DNA of 64,000 nucleotides, from assembly GCA_005281725.1 (NCBI GenBank), contig SSBO01000009.1, positions 3,484,163 through 3,548,162 of the forward strand, given 5' to 3'. The translations under genes and the position numbers were made by a program. Below, one piece after another: positions 29,160-43,600 of this stretch. Origin of the DNA: Wuchereria bancrofti. Lineage: Eukaryota; Nematoda; Chromadorea; Rhabditida; Onchocercidae. Below the pieces are notes generated by a model. The model ran no database searches and was not told where the DNA came from. It was given only the letters and a program-made list of their open reading frames with translations. Each line of letters begins with the position of its first letter. The first letter of the stretch is position 1.

Positions 29160-30451
29160 GACAACTTTCGCAGGAATCTTAGTCACTGATTAAATTTACA
29201 ATACTGAAAAATTTCCCAGTTCTTTTTAAAAAGTCTTATTTAGCGGATAGAGAAGTGATTGTTTATCAATTTTTATGTGAAAAGTTTATATTCCGAAATA
29301 TTTGGAAGTCACATTAACTTCAGATGGTAATTTTGAATTTATATGAGCTTGTGCTTATCATATAGCCTATTTTTCTTTCTTGAAATTGTCAGATCTTGTT
29401 TAGCTTTCATTTGTTTATGTTTCAACTGTCTCTATTTTCTTCATTGAGTAATACTTTGTTTTGACTTGGAATTGCTGGTAAAGGTTTGAAATTCCTTTCA
29501 AAATAAAGTAGAAAGGAAATAACTGGTGGATTGCATCATCCAGATTTATCCTTGCGCAAAGGGAAAAACGATTAAGATTCTGAAATTAAGATTTCTACCA
29601 TAATTGCCCCTATTCATTAGCGTTTTTTCTACTGTTTTTATGGAAGCGGAGAAGTAATATTAATTAGAAGACAGTATAATGCTACTTGATTTTTCGAAAT
29701 GTGCTTTTTACAGATTTGTCGTTCTCCCCAATCATATTGCAAATTTCATTTCATCTATGTTGATTTTTGAAAATTCTTTAGTATATTGGCCTACTATTCT
29801 GTATTTTTGTATGTTGACGATAGTAAATTTGCTTTAACAAGTTTAAGCAGACCAATTCAATTATCTGGGAACAATTTTTATGCAACGAGGAAAAAATTAT
29901 GAAACAATTATAAAAATTTAGATGTGCGGGTTGATTGGGTAGAGTGGTTCTGTTTTTGAGCCCTCAGTTGGGTTTTGTTAGTAGTGTCAGTGAAAGTGAG
30001 GAACAAGGAATTTTCCTTTGTGACATTTGTAGTTTGTAAGATTGCCAGGGTCACCGAGTTCATGTGGTGTTTCTATACCAGTGGCTAGGAAAAGAAAGGA
30101 AAGCGAAATTCGATGGGATACAAGGGATTATCATTACTAGATATTAGGACCCGAATGTTGTTGAAATAACTTCAGCATGCCTTTTGTCTAATTTAAATTT
30201 CTCATCAGATGAGGAAAAGTAACAGATGTCAGCACTTATGGACTCCACAGATCACACAGCTATGGTTTACTGATTGCTTTCTAGATCATAAAAGTGGAAA
30301 TTGAATATGCGCTGATTATGCGAAATGAGAATCATAAATAGTGATTTGTGGGTTCTTCATACAAAGGATGCTAAGGGTTGTTAAGAAGGGTATTTGTGAA
30401 TATTTTAGATCAACATTTCGGGAAGCAGGAATTAAAATAGAAAAAATCTTT

Positions 30452-30492
30452 TGAGAGGGAGGAGGAGAGAAAGAGAGGGAGAGAGAAGAAAG
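30452..30492. repeat. GA-rich purine tract
   Basis: Imperfect GAGAGG/GAGAAA run, part of a longer purine-rich stretch to about 30840. Confidence 0.85.
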
Positions 30493-33400
30493 CAAAAAAA
30501 AGATAAAATAGTCTAGTGCTTGCTTGTAAAATGATTCCAGATGATGACTTACTTGCCTCTTGCTATAATATCCTTGGGTTGGGTTATAATTTTATAAGAT
30601 CTGTAAGGCTGAGAATCAGCCACATGGCCACTAAAAAATGTAGGCAGGTGCAGAGCAGCTTGGCTTATGCCATTAAAATCAATCCAAATGTGGATACTGT
30701 ATAAGAGAGAAACCAATAGTTTCTAATAAACAGACAGACAAAATCTGAAAATAATTTGAAGATGCGAGGGAGAGAGGTTATTTCGAAAAGCTAGTAGAAA
30801 AATCAAAATCAAAATATTAGTAGAGACCAAAATAGCCAAGCTGAAAGAAAATAATTTGGTAGTTGCTAAACTATTTACTATATGTTCCTATCAATGTCAT
30901 ACTCATATTTCAATGGGTCCCGGGAAATTTTTCACTTTTCTGATTCAATACAGAAGATAAATCATCAGGTGTCAACCATCTGAAGGTATCAATCATCACT
31001 TTGTGTATAATGTAAAATGCAGGCATTGTAAATATTTAAATGCATTTTATCACTTATCAACAATGTCTAAAATCACTTATCAGTAATTCCCAAAAAGTTT
31101 CCGCTCTTCAGTTTAAGGTTGCCTCAGATTTGAGTGTATCACTATCAATAATTCGTAGAAGAGTAAATTGTGAAAGAGTAAGCAATATGCAAAATTATAG
31201 ATAATTTACTACTTTCCGACAAAATGTTTGGCCAAACAATAATTGATAAAGGTTGGGCGTAGAAATAAAAAGATTTGGAAAAGCGGCCGAATGAAAAGAT
31301 AACTTCTTCTCCCGCACATTATACAATGCAATATTTACACATCAGTGGGTAGAGAGTTGGGTAACCGATCATTCTCATCAAATTATTATCTTATCTAAGA
31401 TAGACCGACCAATCGCTCGACCTCTTTGCAGCCAATGACCTGACCCTCATTATTAGCGATTAAGCCATCCCAACAGTTACTTTGACCATTCATCGCCGCT
31501 TATTTTTCGTCTATTTGCAGTAGCCTACAGAAAAGACAAATGCTCATCACAAGTCTCCTCCTAGCTTGTTTTATTACATGACGTTGAACCTTGACCTTCT
31601 CCTATTTTTGTTTACACATTTCTCAGAATGGCAAACTTAAAATGCATACTTTTTTTTAGATTAATAATAATCTTTCGGGACTTTATTCTGTATTATTTAA
31701 AGGAATAATGAAATGATATTATAAAAGTTTTTTAAAAAAAAAATGTGCAAATTTATCAAAGTAATTAAAATCGGTAGCAAATGATGCTTAGGAGGAATGC
31801 TTTTAGATTTATTGTAAAAGAATGTGCAGGTCTACATCTACATCTCTCTTAATTCCAGTTTTTCATTTTTCCAAGTCTACTCTTTTCTAATAACTTAGCG
31901 TTCTAAAATAGGACCAAACAATGGTAGCTAAAGTTAGTAACATATTAATCAGTGACCAGTCATCATTGTTTATAGTTGGAATGCATTCTGTAGCAATGGT
32001 ATCATAAGGAGAAGTGATAATGAAGCAATCCGAAATGATCGTAATCTCTTGTACTTATCCATACCGTCGTCCTCGTCGTTATCAACATAACGGGTCATAA
32101 ATTTAAACAAGACTTTTTAGAATAGTATGTATGAGGGAATGAGAAGAGAAAAGAATGATTTAAAGGGTAGAAATGATTGGCTGCTGTTAGTCTTCTTTGG
32201 CTTACATCTTTTTTCAATTTTTCTTTCCATCATTAAATCAGTAATGCGTTTATTTCATTTATTTTCTTCGTATGTTTCTATCATTCCCATTCATAATAAT
32301 GCAATCAGTTATTTAAACATTTAATGTATCTTTCGTTAATGAAATTGTTTCATTGGGAACAAAAAAATAAAGGATATAACTTTGCAAGCGCAAACGAACC
32401 ATTAAATGGCAAATTCTTTCAATGATTTTAGAAATATGAAAATCTTTCTGGTAGGTTTTGATTTCGATGTATCTCTTTTTTTTGGGGGGAAAAAATCAAC
32501 ATAATTGAATTGAGTAATTTGAATTTGAGTAATTTATTAAATGGTTGAGAATCTTAATTTATAAAAAGAAATAAACTGATATCTTTTTATCTTAACGATA
32601 ATTCATTAGTTCAGTTATTTACTGCAACAGGCGAAATTAATTTTTAAAAGTCCTAGCAATAATAAGATAGCTTTGTTGGATTTAGTTTTTTTCTTTTTTT
32701 TTCATCCGGAAATAATTCCGTACAAGGACATATTGTAGCAGTTGTAACAATTGAAATTATAAATATTACAATTGCTATTTATGACAAAAGAAAATAATTT
32801 TTTCATGTTTTAGAGCTCAAAATGTTGTTGTATTTTTTAATTTTTTTTTTTGAACTGCTTAATAAATGTATTAACTGCTGCTACCACTTCTCTCTTACTA
32901 CTACTACCACTACTACTGCCGCCATTGTTATCATCACTAGGGCCAATTATTATTATCTAATCTAACCTCTTCAGCTTCATTTAACTTCCTTTTTTTGTTT
33001 CGTTAAAATATTTTAATGTTAAGTAATGGCTTCTACAGGCGCCATTTTCAAAAGTCTTCAAGGTAATTTAGCATTCTGTGACCTTCACAACCCTCTTCAG
33101 GTCGTTTACCCTCTCCCTTGGGAATCATTACATGGGTAGGATTGATATATAACAAATAAATTTCTAACAAAGCAATTAGATATTATTTGTTATCGTTCTT
33201 CAAAGATTTTGCAACGTTTTTTCTTCTTTTTTCCTGAAATTGTTGAGACTGAAACTGTTTATGATGTGAATCAGGAAGATATCCTGAAAGTAGTCTTGGA
33301 ATTGTTGAGCAAAAAACTCAAAAACTTCAATTAAGACTCTTCCAATTGTAGTATTTTGGTAATGTCCAATTTTAAACGATGCAATTGTCGCATCCATCAA

Positions 33401-35653
33401 TTAAGAATGAAAGTTCCCGATTGCATATCATCAAGCTATGTGTTTCCTTTCTTCTATATTTTCTTTTTTTAATAGTAATAATAATGATAAATAATAATAA
33501 CAATGCCACTACTGGTAGTCAATAAGTTAAATTTAAAGGATGAAATAACTGATCCAATATATTTAGCCACTGTAGGGCAAATAATGTATAATGTAAGTGC
33601 TTAAGGTAGTAGTAATAGAAGCCTTTCATTGGAGGGAGAAAGGAATGCCTGATTTTGGCTCATTTGTCCGAGCTAATCTTATAACAAGAGGATGATGCAT
33701 GCCTCAACCATTCAAAAGAATGATCATTAGAATGTGAATAAGTTAGGAAGAGCGGAAGGATGACAGAAGAACTCTTTTATCATCTACCAATCTATTTGCT
33801 ATCCTACTCAATTTCCCTAGATTGCTTCACTCACTGACTCATATTCTAATTTCCAATGGAATTCCATCTGCCATTAGTAAATTGAATTATAGTACAACTT
33901 TTAAGGCAAACATTTTGCAATATATTTTATGCTTAAAATTTGATTACTCATAATGTTTACTGTGAGATGAAATGAATATGAATTTTGACTTTTTAAAAAT
34001 GGTAGAAAAGTGGGATAAGAGCAATCCACTAATGAAATCTGAAATGATCAAGAAAGAAACAGGGATTCTCATAATGTTTCACATGCATTCTTTCCACATT
34101 TCAAAAACTAATCTTCGCTCAAATGATTTCATTGATACAAATGAATGACTGGTAGAGAAGCAATCGATCATACCACTTATACCAAGTCATTATCATATAA
34201 TTTCCATCATTATAATGGTCATTCTTCTAGAATATTATAAAATCTTAACAAAAAAGGAAAAAAAATTCTAACAAAAAAAAAAAAAAAAACGGAAAAAAAC
34301 GAATATGGAATTCACACAATGTCAAATTATCATAACAAAAGTTTCTTATCAATAGAAATCTCATATGTTCACTACAAAGCTTCAATGATGTTTAGCTTCA
34401 GGATCGCAAAAAAAAACCGGAATAGGTTTACCATACATTGTTAATTCAATCTAATGTAATCTATCATTTTAAGTCCACACGGAAAAGTTAATCTTTTCTT
34501 AAAAAAAAGAGAAAAAAACCAACGAATGCTATGAAATATTTCATTCCAATACCAAATACCCAAATTAAAAGATAAAGTTTTTCTGAATAGAAAAAGTAAG
34601 AGGGAAAGTTGAAAAAGTGAACCATTTTTTAGATTTCATTTGTCACTCGAGCTAATTTCTTTCCATTTTTATAATTTCCCGTCGTTTTTATGTCTGAATC
34701 AAAATTACCGATCTTGTTTCTGTAAGAGACGGTCCTACTTAGCGATTTCTTCTTCCTCTCATTTTCCTTTTCCTTCATCCTTTTTCCTCTTCCCGCCCTT
34801 TCCGTTTCTAGCTTAATGAAATGGATGAAAAAAAAAGATCCATGTAACCGGATACAAGCCATCTGGCAATTAGGTGAATTTCGAATTACTTGCAGCGGTA
34901 TCACTTTTCTTAACCACTGCTTCTTCTTGTTTTGTTATCGCTGAGAAAGGATAAAACGATGCTAAGTATCGGAACTTATCACAAGCGGTATTTGATGTCA
35001 CAAAAAACGTTGCAAGGCTTTTTCATCTTCCCACTTCGGATCAAATTTCTTTCTCTATTCATTCTCATCATTCTTTGCTTTTTTTTTTAACTTGTCTGCT
35101 TTACTTATTTTAAATGATATATTCGCAACTTATTGGAATTAACTTTATCAATGCTATCACTGAACGGAGTTGTCTCTTTGTCTATGTGCCTCACTGTTTC
35201 CACCACTGATTGTAAAATTGTTCATTTCGAAATTTTCGAGAAAACTATAAGATTAAAGATACAAATGAATTACCATTACTCTTAATTATCAACTAATACC
35301 ATCTAAATTGTTTCTAGCAGTTGAAAGACGATTTCGGATCTGATTTCAGTCAGTATTTTCGATTCCGTTAGTCTAAAAAATAAAAAAAATTTTAAAGTAC
35401 CTCTAAGATCAAATAAACGCATCATTCAAATTAATGAATTTTTCCGCCGATGGTGGGTAAAGTGAATTTGATTGTAACTTCCAGTAAATTGGAGAGGAAG
35501 CGATCACCTCAATTATAACCCTCAATGACCATATGGTTTGGTATAAAAATCATCGCTTCTCACTTACTACTAATTGTCCCTCTTCCCCTCTTTCTGATTA
35601 AGTGTACAATTATATTAGTCAAATTGAGCCTAAAATGAAGGGCATGTAATGGG

Positions 35654-35700
35654 AATATATAATATAATATATTTAATATAATATATACAATATGTATACA
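35654..35700. repeat. AT-rich simple repeat (TATAATA type)
   Basis: Alternating ATATAATATA units, intergenic, upstream of the vab-8-type gene. Confidence 0.85.
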
Positions 35701-36920
35701 TTTGTTTAGGAGTATCTTACACGGGAAGAATAACTTAAATGAGGTTGTAGGCATGTATTTTGTTATTATTTAATTCTATTTCATATTTAAGCCCAGAAAA
35801 TTAAGCTTGGCTTCTGCTTAACAAAGTTCCTTCCTTTAGATGTATTTGAATCAAAATGATTCAAATGATGCCATATTTAACGAATAGTTTCGCTTTAGGC
35901 CTTTCCTCACTATCCCAAGTCGTTTCATCCACTTTCTGATTAGAGTTTTGGAACGTTACATTTTGCTATTTGTCTCTTTCGGATAACAATTTTTTCTTCA
36001 TGTATTACCCCATTGCCCTCTTATGACTAATTCGTTGGATAAAATTGGAATTTTTGTCTATTTAGGCCTTAGGCCAAGAATTAGTTTGTCTAACATGTGA
36101 ATCGGTTGCAAATATATATGTATATATTCTTTTCTTCTTATTTTTTGATGAGTTCCCTTCATCATATCTTCTTAAGACTTCGCTTGAATTCTCACTTACA
36201 ATTCCCAAGCGCCTAATTTCTCGACTGACAAATTTTCCAGTTAACAATTTCTTATAAAATACATCTTTTGCTCTTATAACAATAAAAGCATGTATTTGTC
36301 AGGAAGTTAATTTAGTTTTGTTGGCAATGAACTCGGTGGTAGGTCATCAAAACAATTTCCTAATTAGGTTGTAAATTTCTAATAAATTATTTCTTAGCTT
36401 GAAAAAAGTATACAAAGTAAATTATCACTTATTATTTGACAATTTAAAACAGTTGCTTTGAACTGATTTCCTACTTTAAATCAACTACAATATATAAATT
36501 TAGATTAATTAAGGTTAATAATATCGTATTGTCAACTGATATGATAAACTAAATGCAGAGATTATTCAATAAATTTATAGCTTTCTTGAGGCCAACAATT
36601 TGCTATACATATATGTTTAGCCTAGATCTTATTACTTCAACAGCCTTATCACTCTTGCACTTAGTCATTTAATCAGTGTTTGATCATATTTTAATTGTAT
36701 TATTTGCATAATTACTAATATAATTCTGCGGTTCAAACCATTATTCAATTATTGCAATTCATATTACCTTAGAAAAGGGCTATTTTAATATTTTGCTTAC
36801 TGATAAGGCTAAAAAACTTACTGATAATCGTACATATGTATTGACTTTATCAGGAAGAAAACAAATAATTATAGGTGAACAATTTACAAATGAAATAATG
36901 GCTAGGACAAATAATTCCCA

Positions 36921-36949
36921 GAGGGAGAGAGAGAGGGAGAGAGAGAGTG
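36921..36949. repeat. GA microsatellite
   Basis: GAGAGA run with two GGG interruptions; it creates a spurious Arg-Glu repeat in an overlapping open frame. Confidence 0.9.
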
Positions 36950-39679
36950 CAACGATGTCAAGGATTAATATTGTAATTGAAAGAGAATATTCGTTGTTGT
37001 GTTGTGATGGCCAATCCATCTATCCGTCAACCAATTCCTCTCCTGAAATCTTTGTTTTGCCGATTAAAGGAAAACAGAATGAAGAAAGAGTAATAGGAAG
37101 GAAGAGGAGCAGACAAAAGCAGCATTTTTATTCATTGCATTTTAATCCTTTCTCTTGCGACACGATGGAACGTTTGTTGAGATGATCTGAAGAAAGATTT
37201 GTCATTAGAAAATAAATCCGATTTAAACTTTTCATTCAACAATGCAAACAATATATATAATTCTTTGATCTTTTTTTTTCCTTCTTTGATCGATTAAATA
37301 ATCAAATATTATACAAATATGCACTTTTTCCTGAATAGTTCCATCCGGAAGAATGTAATCTAGAGGAGAGGAAAAGTATAGTTTGAGGTAGAAAAGAAAA
37401 AAAAAGTATATTGTTCATTGTCGCCTCATGAAATGCGCATAATTTATTGAAGCATTGTCTGTTTAGTAGTTTGGTAACGATCTGTCCAGCAGACAGTGAC
37501 AAAAGAAGAAAATTGTCACACGGAGACATTAATCGTTTCTTGTTTTTCATGTCATCCTTATCAGCGCTATTTATCGTTATTCGCTAATTTCAGTTTCTTT
37601 TTTTTTTTCAGAAACTTTTGTAGTGGAACTTGTGATCATGCGGAAGTTTTCTTCTGATGAAGTGAATTAGCAGTTGCTATCAACCATTATTAATACTTTT
37701 ATTTCTGAATAAAAAACGAATTTTCTAGTATTGTGAAATATATATTCTATCGTCAAAATATGCAAAATAAAGTTGACATTTAAAAAAGATTTTTTTATCA
37801 AGCAGTCTTATCCAAGAATTTGATAAAGACGATATATGTTATCTAAAGCATCAGAGTAAAGACTATTTTTCCCCTTACCTTTTTTTGTAATAAAATTAAA
37901 CCGAGTTCAAACAGTAACTAATTTCTCTTTGTCTGTCTTTGTCTATCTACCTCTCTCTCTCTTTGAAGACATCATTTGAGGATTTGATGACAAGCCATCA
38001 TTTCTTTTCAATCCATTCAACATAATGACATTCTGTTTATCGCTTGAATAATTTATATGCAGCATCTCATTTTTACTCTCATTTCAAATCATAATCATCT
38101 GATCAGCTGTTTTGAAGAGATTATGTTGTAATCAAATAGGTAGAGATTTTAATGAAATTGAAATGCAAAGAGAGGAGTTTTGTGAGAAATATAAATTAAA
38201 ATAATATGCAACGATAATATTATATTAAAGTTGGAAACTTTTTGTAATCATTTTATCCTCTGACAATCATTGGCTATTTCAGTTTTCACTGATTGAGTTA
38301 AAATTTAGAAAAAAGTACAGATAGAATTTTAATAAAGGAGAGAAGAAATGTCGTTAAAAATCATGGAAGATGAAAATGAGTAATGCTGCGAAATCCTTAC
38401 GTGTCTGATCACTCGCTGACCACCGTAACTTTCTGGAAAGGTCAAAGAATGTGATGGAGTGAGCAAATTTTTCCTTTTCTGCAAAGCTCATGACTTGAAA
38501 TAGCCGGATAAATTAGAGTGAAACAAATGAAAGCGGTTCACAGATGGTTTTCAGATCGTTTTCGCTGATAATTGTTGGAATTTTCAAGATGGGAGAAGGT
38601 TGTGGGTGGCTGTCACTGGTGTTGCACCTCAAAGAGCAGACCCCGTCAAAATTCGTCTCCTCTTGGTTAATTCTCTCCAACCACCCTCCTCTACCCTGAT
38701 GATCATCCGAGCTACAGTTGTTTCGTAAAATGGGGGATGGACGCAACTAAGCTCGGGAGAGAAGATAGATTTGCCGGCGGAAGATGCACAATGAGCAGCC
38801 ACATCCATCCCTGACATATTTGCGCTAGTTCGGTCTTCCTTTTCCTCCTACTTTTCTGCGGTTAAGAATACCTCGGACAGTTTTGACCTTTTGTGTATTA
38901 CGTGAAAAACTTCTGTTATTCATCCATTCACTTGCTGATAATGATAATGATTTGAAAAAAAATTAAGATTCCTCCTAATTACTCAGAATATTATTTTCTT
39001 TTCCGGAAGAAAGTCTGTAATTGTTTCTGACCCGAATTTATTTTTTTTCTTTGTTAGATATGTGAGCATTTTAATTGACCTTCATCGGATGATTTAAGGA
39101 CTTAGCATACTGTACTTTCTAAAAAATCGAATAACTCACATATCCGCCAATTTCAAGGGTCGACTTTTGCGCATATCCACAAAAGAATCTTTATAAGCCT
39201 TAAATATCCTCTAAATTTCCACATCTCCCAGCTTTAATCCTTATTCACTCTTTCCAAACTTAATTCAGTTTCACTGCAGAATTAGCGGACCAAAATGACA
39301 GAATGGCTAAGTATTTTAAAATCTCAAAAAAAAGTGCCTTATTAGTTATGATCGTTTTGCTTACTTTTATTGCATTTATAAATGTGCATCAATTAAGTTA
39401 ATAATTCGTCGAGTTAAAAATTTATTAATGCAAAAATGAAAAGTTGCAAATTTGGCAGTAAAGTATTTGGTAGTAATTATTTTGAATTGATTTATTCTAT
39501 CTGCTGCTCTTCTTCTTCAAAATTATTTTTCAGTAAATTCTTGTTTCACTTTAACCACTACTTGACCATTCAACAAACTAACAAGCCTAAAGGCTCTAAC
39601 TCCCTCAAGAATAATGCCTATTTCATTTTAACAGCATTTCTAAAAGAATTCTGAAAATATTGCACCAATACAACCCAAA

Positions 39680-39712
39680 TATACATATGTACATATATAT
39701 GTATATACATAT
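39680..39712. repeat. TA/CA simple repeat (ATACATATGTACATATA type)
   Basis: Self-complementary alternating purine-pyrimidine sequence in intergenic DNA. Confidence 0.8.
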
Positions 39713-40682
39713 AACTTGCACCCCGAGGCTTATTGAATTAAGTTCCCATTGTATCATTGGCCTGCCCAATTGTCCTACCAGTCCTTTTATAACTGCTCAT
39801 CCTTTCTCAGTCTTTCCTGAAGCTCTTTTCTAATTTCCGTCTTGTTTCCTCTTTTATCATTTCATGAGAATAGATTCTTCTCCACTCTTTGTCCAATTTC
39901 CATTCAGTAATTTATTATTGTTTATCCATTTTAGCACACATCGAGCTATCATTAATGATCATATTTAGAGGACTTAATTAAATCAACATTTAATTGTTTG
40001 CAAAAATTTTGGGCAAAGGCTTTTCAATTTGCATTTAAATATGCTCTTAAGGATAAGCCATGAATATAGGATATTCTGCTAAGACATTTATTTACTTACT
40101 TGCTTTTCAATTTTTTAGTAAGATAATGGTACTGAAATAAAATTTTCAATGTTTTTTTGTGAATGTTATGGTAGGAAAAATGCTGATTAGGTTAAGCTTA
40201 ATTATATTCAAAATTTCGTTTCATGCATATACTCATGAAATTATTTTTTATCAGAAATTCCGTATAATTGTATAAATATTTTTGCATTCTCCTTCAGAAA
40301 TATCTTTATATTAATTGTTTTGCACAAAATATTTATTACTTACTTCTACCATATAGTATTTTGTAGCTATTTATTATTTCACACAACTCTAACATATGTT
40401 ATTATTATTTGTGGCTGAATCCGTATTTCGATATTTTGTTTCAATTTTTTTCATCCAAACACTTCATCTATTATAACTTAGATCAATATCAATATGAATG
40501 AATTACTTAGCTTTGGCAATCAGTATTGCTTATCATTTATTTTGTTGCATTCAAATTAAATAACTATTCAAATGCTTCATATTAATTTCCGAATTTATTT
40601 ACGTTTTCAAATTGTTTACTTTCAGTTTTGTTCCCTTTTTCCCTTCCGCCGATATTTAATGTCAAGTTTCAGTGTCTTGGCG

Positions 40683-43600
40683 ATGCCGTATGATCGGCCG
40701 GATAGTTTATCTGTGCGGCTTTCATCTCCAAATAAGTTAGCCAGCTTAGGTAGAAATCACAGTGAACGAAATCAAACGGAAGAAATTCCGCTCCCACCAG
40801 CACTTCATCGTTTTTTACTTGCGCCAACAACAAGATCACCTTCCAGTCCTCAGGTTCATTTCATTTGTTCTTTTATTTTCAAACAAATAAAATTTACTTA
40901 ATTTAGGATTGGTTTTTTTTGTGTTTGTCATCATAAAATAGCCATTTATTGCAAATTGTTTTTTTGGAAAAAAAACGTTCTTCATAATTTCAACTTTTGA
41001 TAATGTTCATCTTGCTATGAACTTTAACCTAACCTGATATAGTACCATACTAATATAATGTATGTATCTTTATGGATAGTATGTATCGCTATGAGATTGA
41101 GATGGGATATAATATAATATACATATCTGAAAGGATAAGCTTGCATTGTTTGTTAACACAAAGGTAAACAAAAGAATGGCTGTTGTCATAGGGTTGCTAT
41201 CAGAGTAGTTTATTCAATGGTAATGCTTGAAACTTGCGATATGTTTGGAATATCATATCACATTACATTTAGCGGTTGCTACTAACTGTAAAGGTTACAG
41301 TGTTAAACAAATATGTCTTCTTATTAAATCAGATAATAAAAAAAGAAAAACTTATTTAATCCTAAATACTGCTTTTTATTTGAAATTTTATTACCATCGA
41401 TTACATTTTCTGAACTATGGAAAAAATTTGATTAAGTGCTAAATTTTCAACAAAATAGTTGATGAAATAAATTGGAAAATAAAAATTTAAAGCTAATTTA
41501 AATTGGTAAGAACATAAAAAAATATTATGCTTGGAAAATTCTTCAAATTCCGTTTGGATAAAAATGACTGGAAAAAAAAGGAATTCTCAAATATTATTAT
41601 CCGATCCGTAAACCATTAATCTTGCTGTGGTTTCTCAGAATCATATATCACCGCAGAGAGAATTAATTCCCTTCTTCCCTTCTCTGATCTCTTTATGGTC
41701 ATTCCGAAGCAATAGTTCGACATTTCACACGATTATAATTCATTTCCTTCTTTGAAGTATAAACTTTCTCATTATTTGATATCCTTTGAACTCATAGCAG
41801 CTTTGTCCATTTTTCAAACAGTTCGGTCGGTTTCTTGTTAAAACTTCCGGTAATTTCCAGTAGTCTATATCTTTTCTAACTTTTCTGTTGAATTTTTTCG
41901 ATATTACGTTGGTATCGAAAACTTTTTCATGATCATAAAGATTGGTAAGGAATACAGATTCCCAAAATCTCTCATCTTTTTCTTTACATTTAATGGCACA
42001 CCGAATCAGTTTGCATCGAGAGTTTAGCACACAATGAAAGATTGCTTTACTTGTTGTTTGTAAACCTTAAAAATTTCTGGCTTAAATTTCTGGAATGCCA
42101 TCCATTTAACTGGCCATCTGTACAACGGGAATTGATCAGTGCTGTTGCTTCTGATTAGTTAGTCGATGCTTCTTACTCTGCAGCCAATGCTTTAAATGAC
42201 CGGTTGACCAATTGATGCTGTCACCTTTATGACTGTAGTGATGGATGAATGGATTGTATATCCACACTTACTCCATTACTCGTCAACGCAGCTGTCGCTC
42301 TCTCTGTCAGTCGGTCCATTAGTTCGGAAAGAAAAGAAACTTACTTTGGTAATCAACAACGATGAAGAAAAATGAAAAGTAAACAAGTCTGTAAAATTAG
42401 AACTAAATCCTCTTCTGAAATATTAGTTGCTTTGTTTAAGTTCAGCTCAGGCTGTTAATTGTTGTTGTTGATCCATCGAAATAAGACAGTAATACAATAT
42501 AAGCTAAGCTATTTACATCTTAAAATAATACGAATGGCAATTTTGGAATTCTCTGACAAAATATTCTCGAAATGGATCAATTACAAAATGTAGGGAATAT
42601 GTTTAATGCAGTGAGAAAGAAGAAGTATGACAATTTTAAGTTAAGCAATAACATTTCCATATTTAAATAAATATTTAATCATCTTGTTAATGTATCTGGA
42701 AAAGAAGTACCGGAAAAGATATGCTTACAATTTGTTTCAGCTAAAAACAGTACTTCGATTAGCAGATGAAGACTTGGAAAATGTGACCGTACACGGGAAT
42801 AGCTTTGTCTTTCGGTGTAATCAATCGGGCATTTCAAAATCATTCAGCAAATATACATTCGATCAGATTTTTGCATCCGATGCTACCATTGTTCGTCATT
42901 AAATTAATTAATTAGTTAAATTTTTAATTCTCAAAATCTATTATGGAAAGAAAGAATGGAATAATTGGTACTTTGACAAAGAAATTATTTCAAAGTACTG
43001 TAACGCTTTATTTCGGTTACTTCGCTTTATTGATTTTGATTATAATTTATTTAGTATGTGAAAATTTTCACTATATGATAGTGAACGCTTCAAGAAATTA
43101 CATTTAATAGCTTATGATGAAGTCTTGAAAGAATCATGATATACAAAGATCGTGATCATCAAATCATAATACTTCAAAAATAGTATAAAATCTTAAAATT
43201 ATGTTTTCAGCAGCAAATATGTTCAGTTTGCTTGCCGGATCTATTGCAAACATGTTTCAGCGGTTCTGATGCTTGTTTTATCTATTTTGGTGCTGTATCA
43301 AAAGGTATAGTTTATCATTTGATAAGCTAAAATTTTTTTTTTACTTTTTCTAGACAGTGAATGATAAGATCATGAAAAATGAATCTGACATGAGTCAATA
43401 TAACTGATCACAAATTGAATTATTCGTTTGACTTCATCGGAAGGATCATTTTATTGGTTATTGATGATTATATAATCGTAATTTTTATTGTTCATCGCAA
43501 ATTATCATGATATTTTATTGCCTTTAAAATGCAATGGAAATATTCGGCAATTGGAGATTTCTTTTTTGTGTAGGTATAAGCGCAGACGACTTGTACTTGA

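Larger units (their letters stand above)
28848..40658. other. 11.8-kb gene-poor region upstream of the vab-8-type gene
   Basis: No exon chain with consistent phase could be built on either strand. Open frames of 60-130 codons are explained by base composition. One on +, at 36793-37185, runs through a GA repeat (its ERERERE tract). Less A+T-rich patches stand out near 31310-31640 and 38400-38890. A strong acceptor (long T tract then CAG) at about 37611 is followed after 27 bases by an ATG with only nine codons. These may be regulatory DNA or untranslated first exons of the neuronal gene downstream. I cannot decide between these. Confidence 0.55.

Noticed and set aside
36680..36745. Possible tRNA (GCGGTTCAAACC resembles a B box)
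   Set aside because: No A box at the right spacing and no acceptor or anticodon stem can be folded.
36793..37185. 130-codon open frame on +
   Set aside because: It crosses a GA microsatellite (ERERERE), has no coding texture on either side and no splice partners.
38629..38817. 62-codon frame on - in the G+C-richer island
   Set aside because: No flanking splice sites or partner exons, and overlapping frames are equally open; explained by composition.
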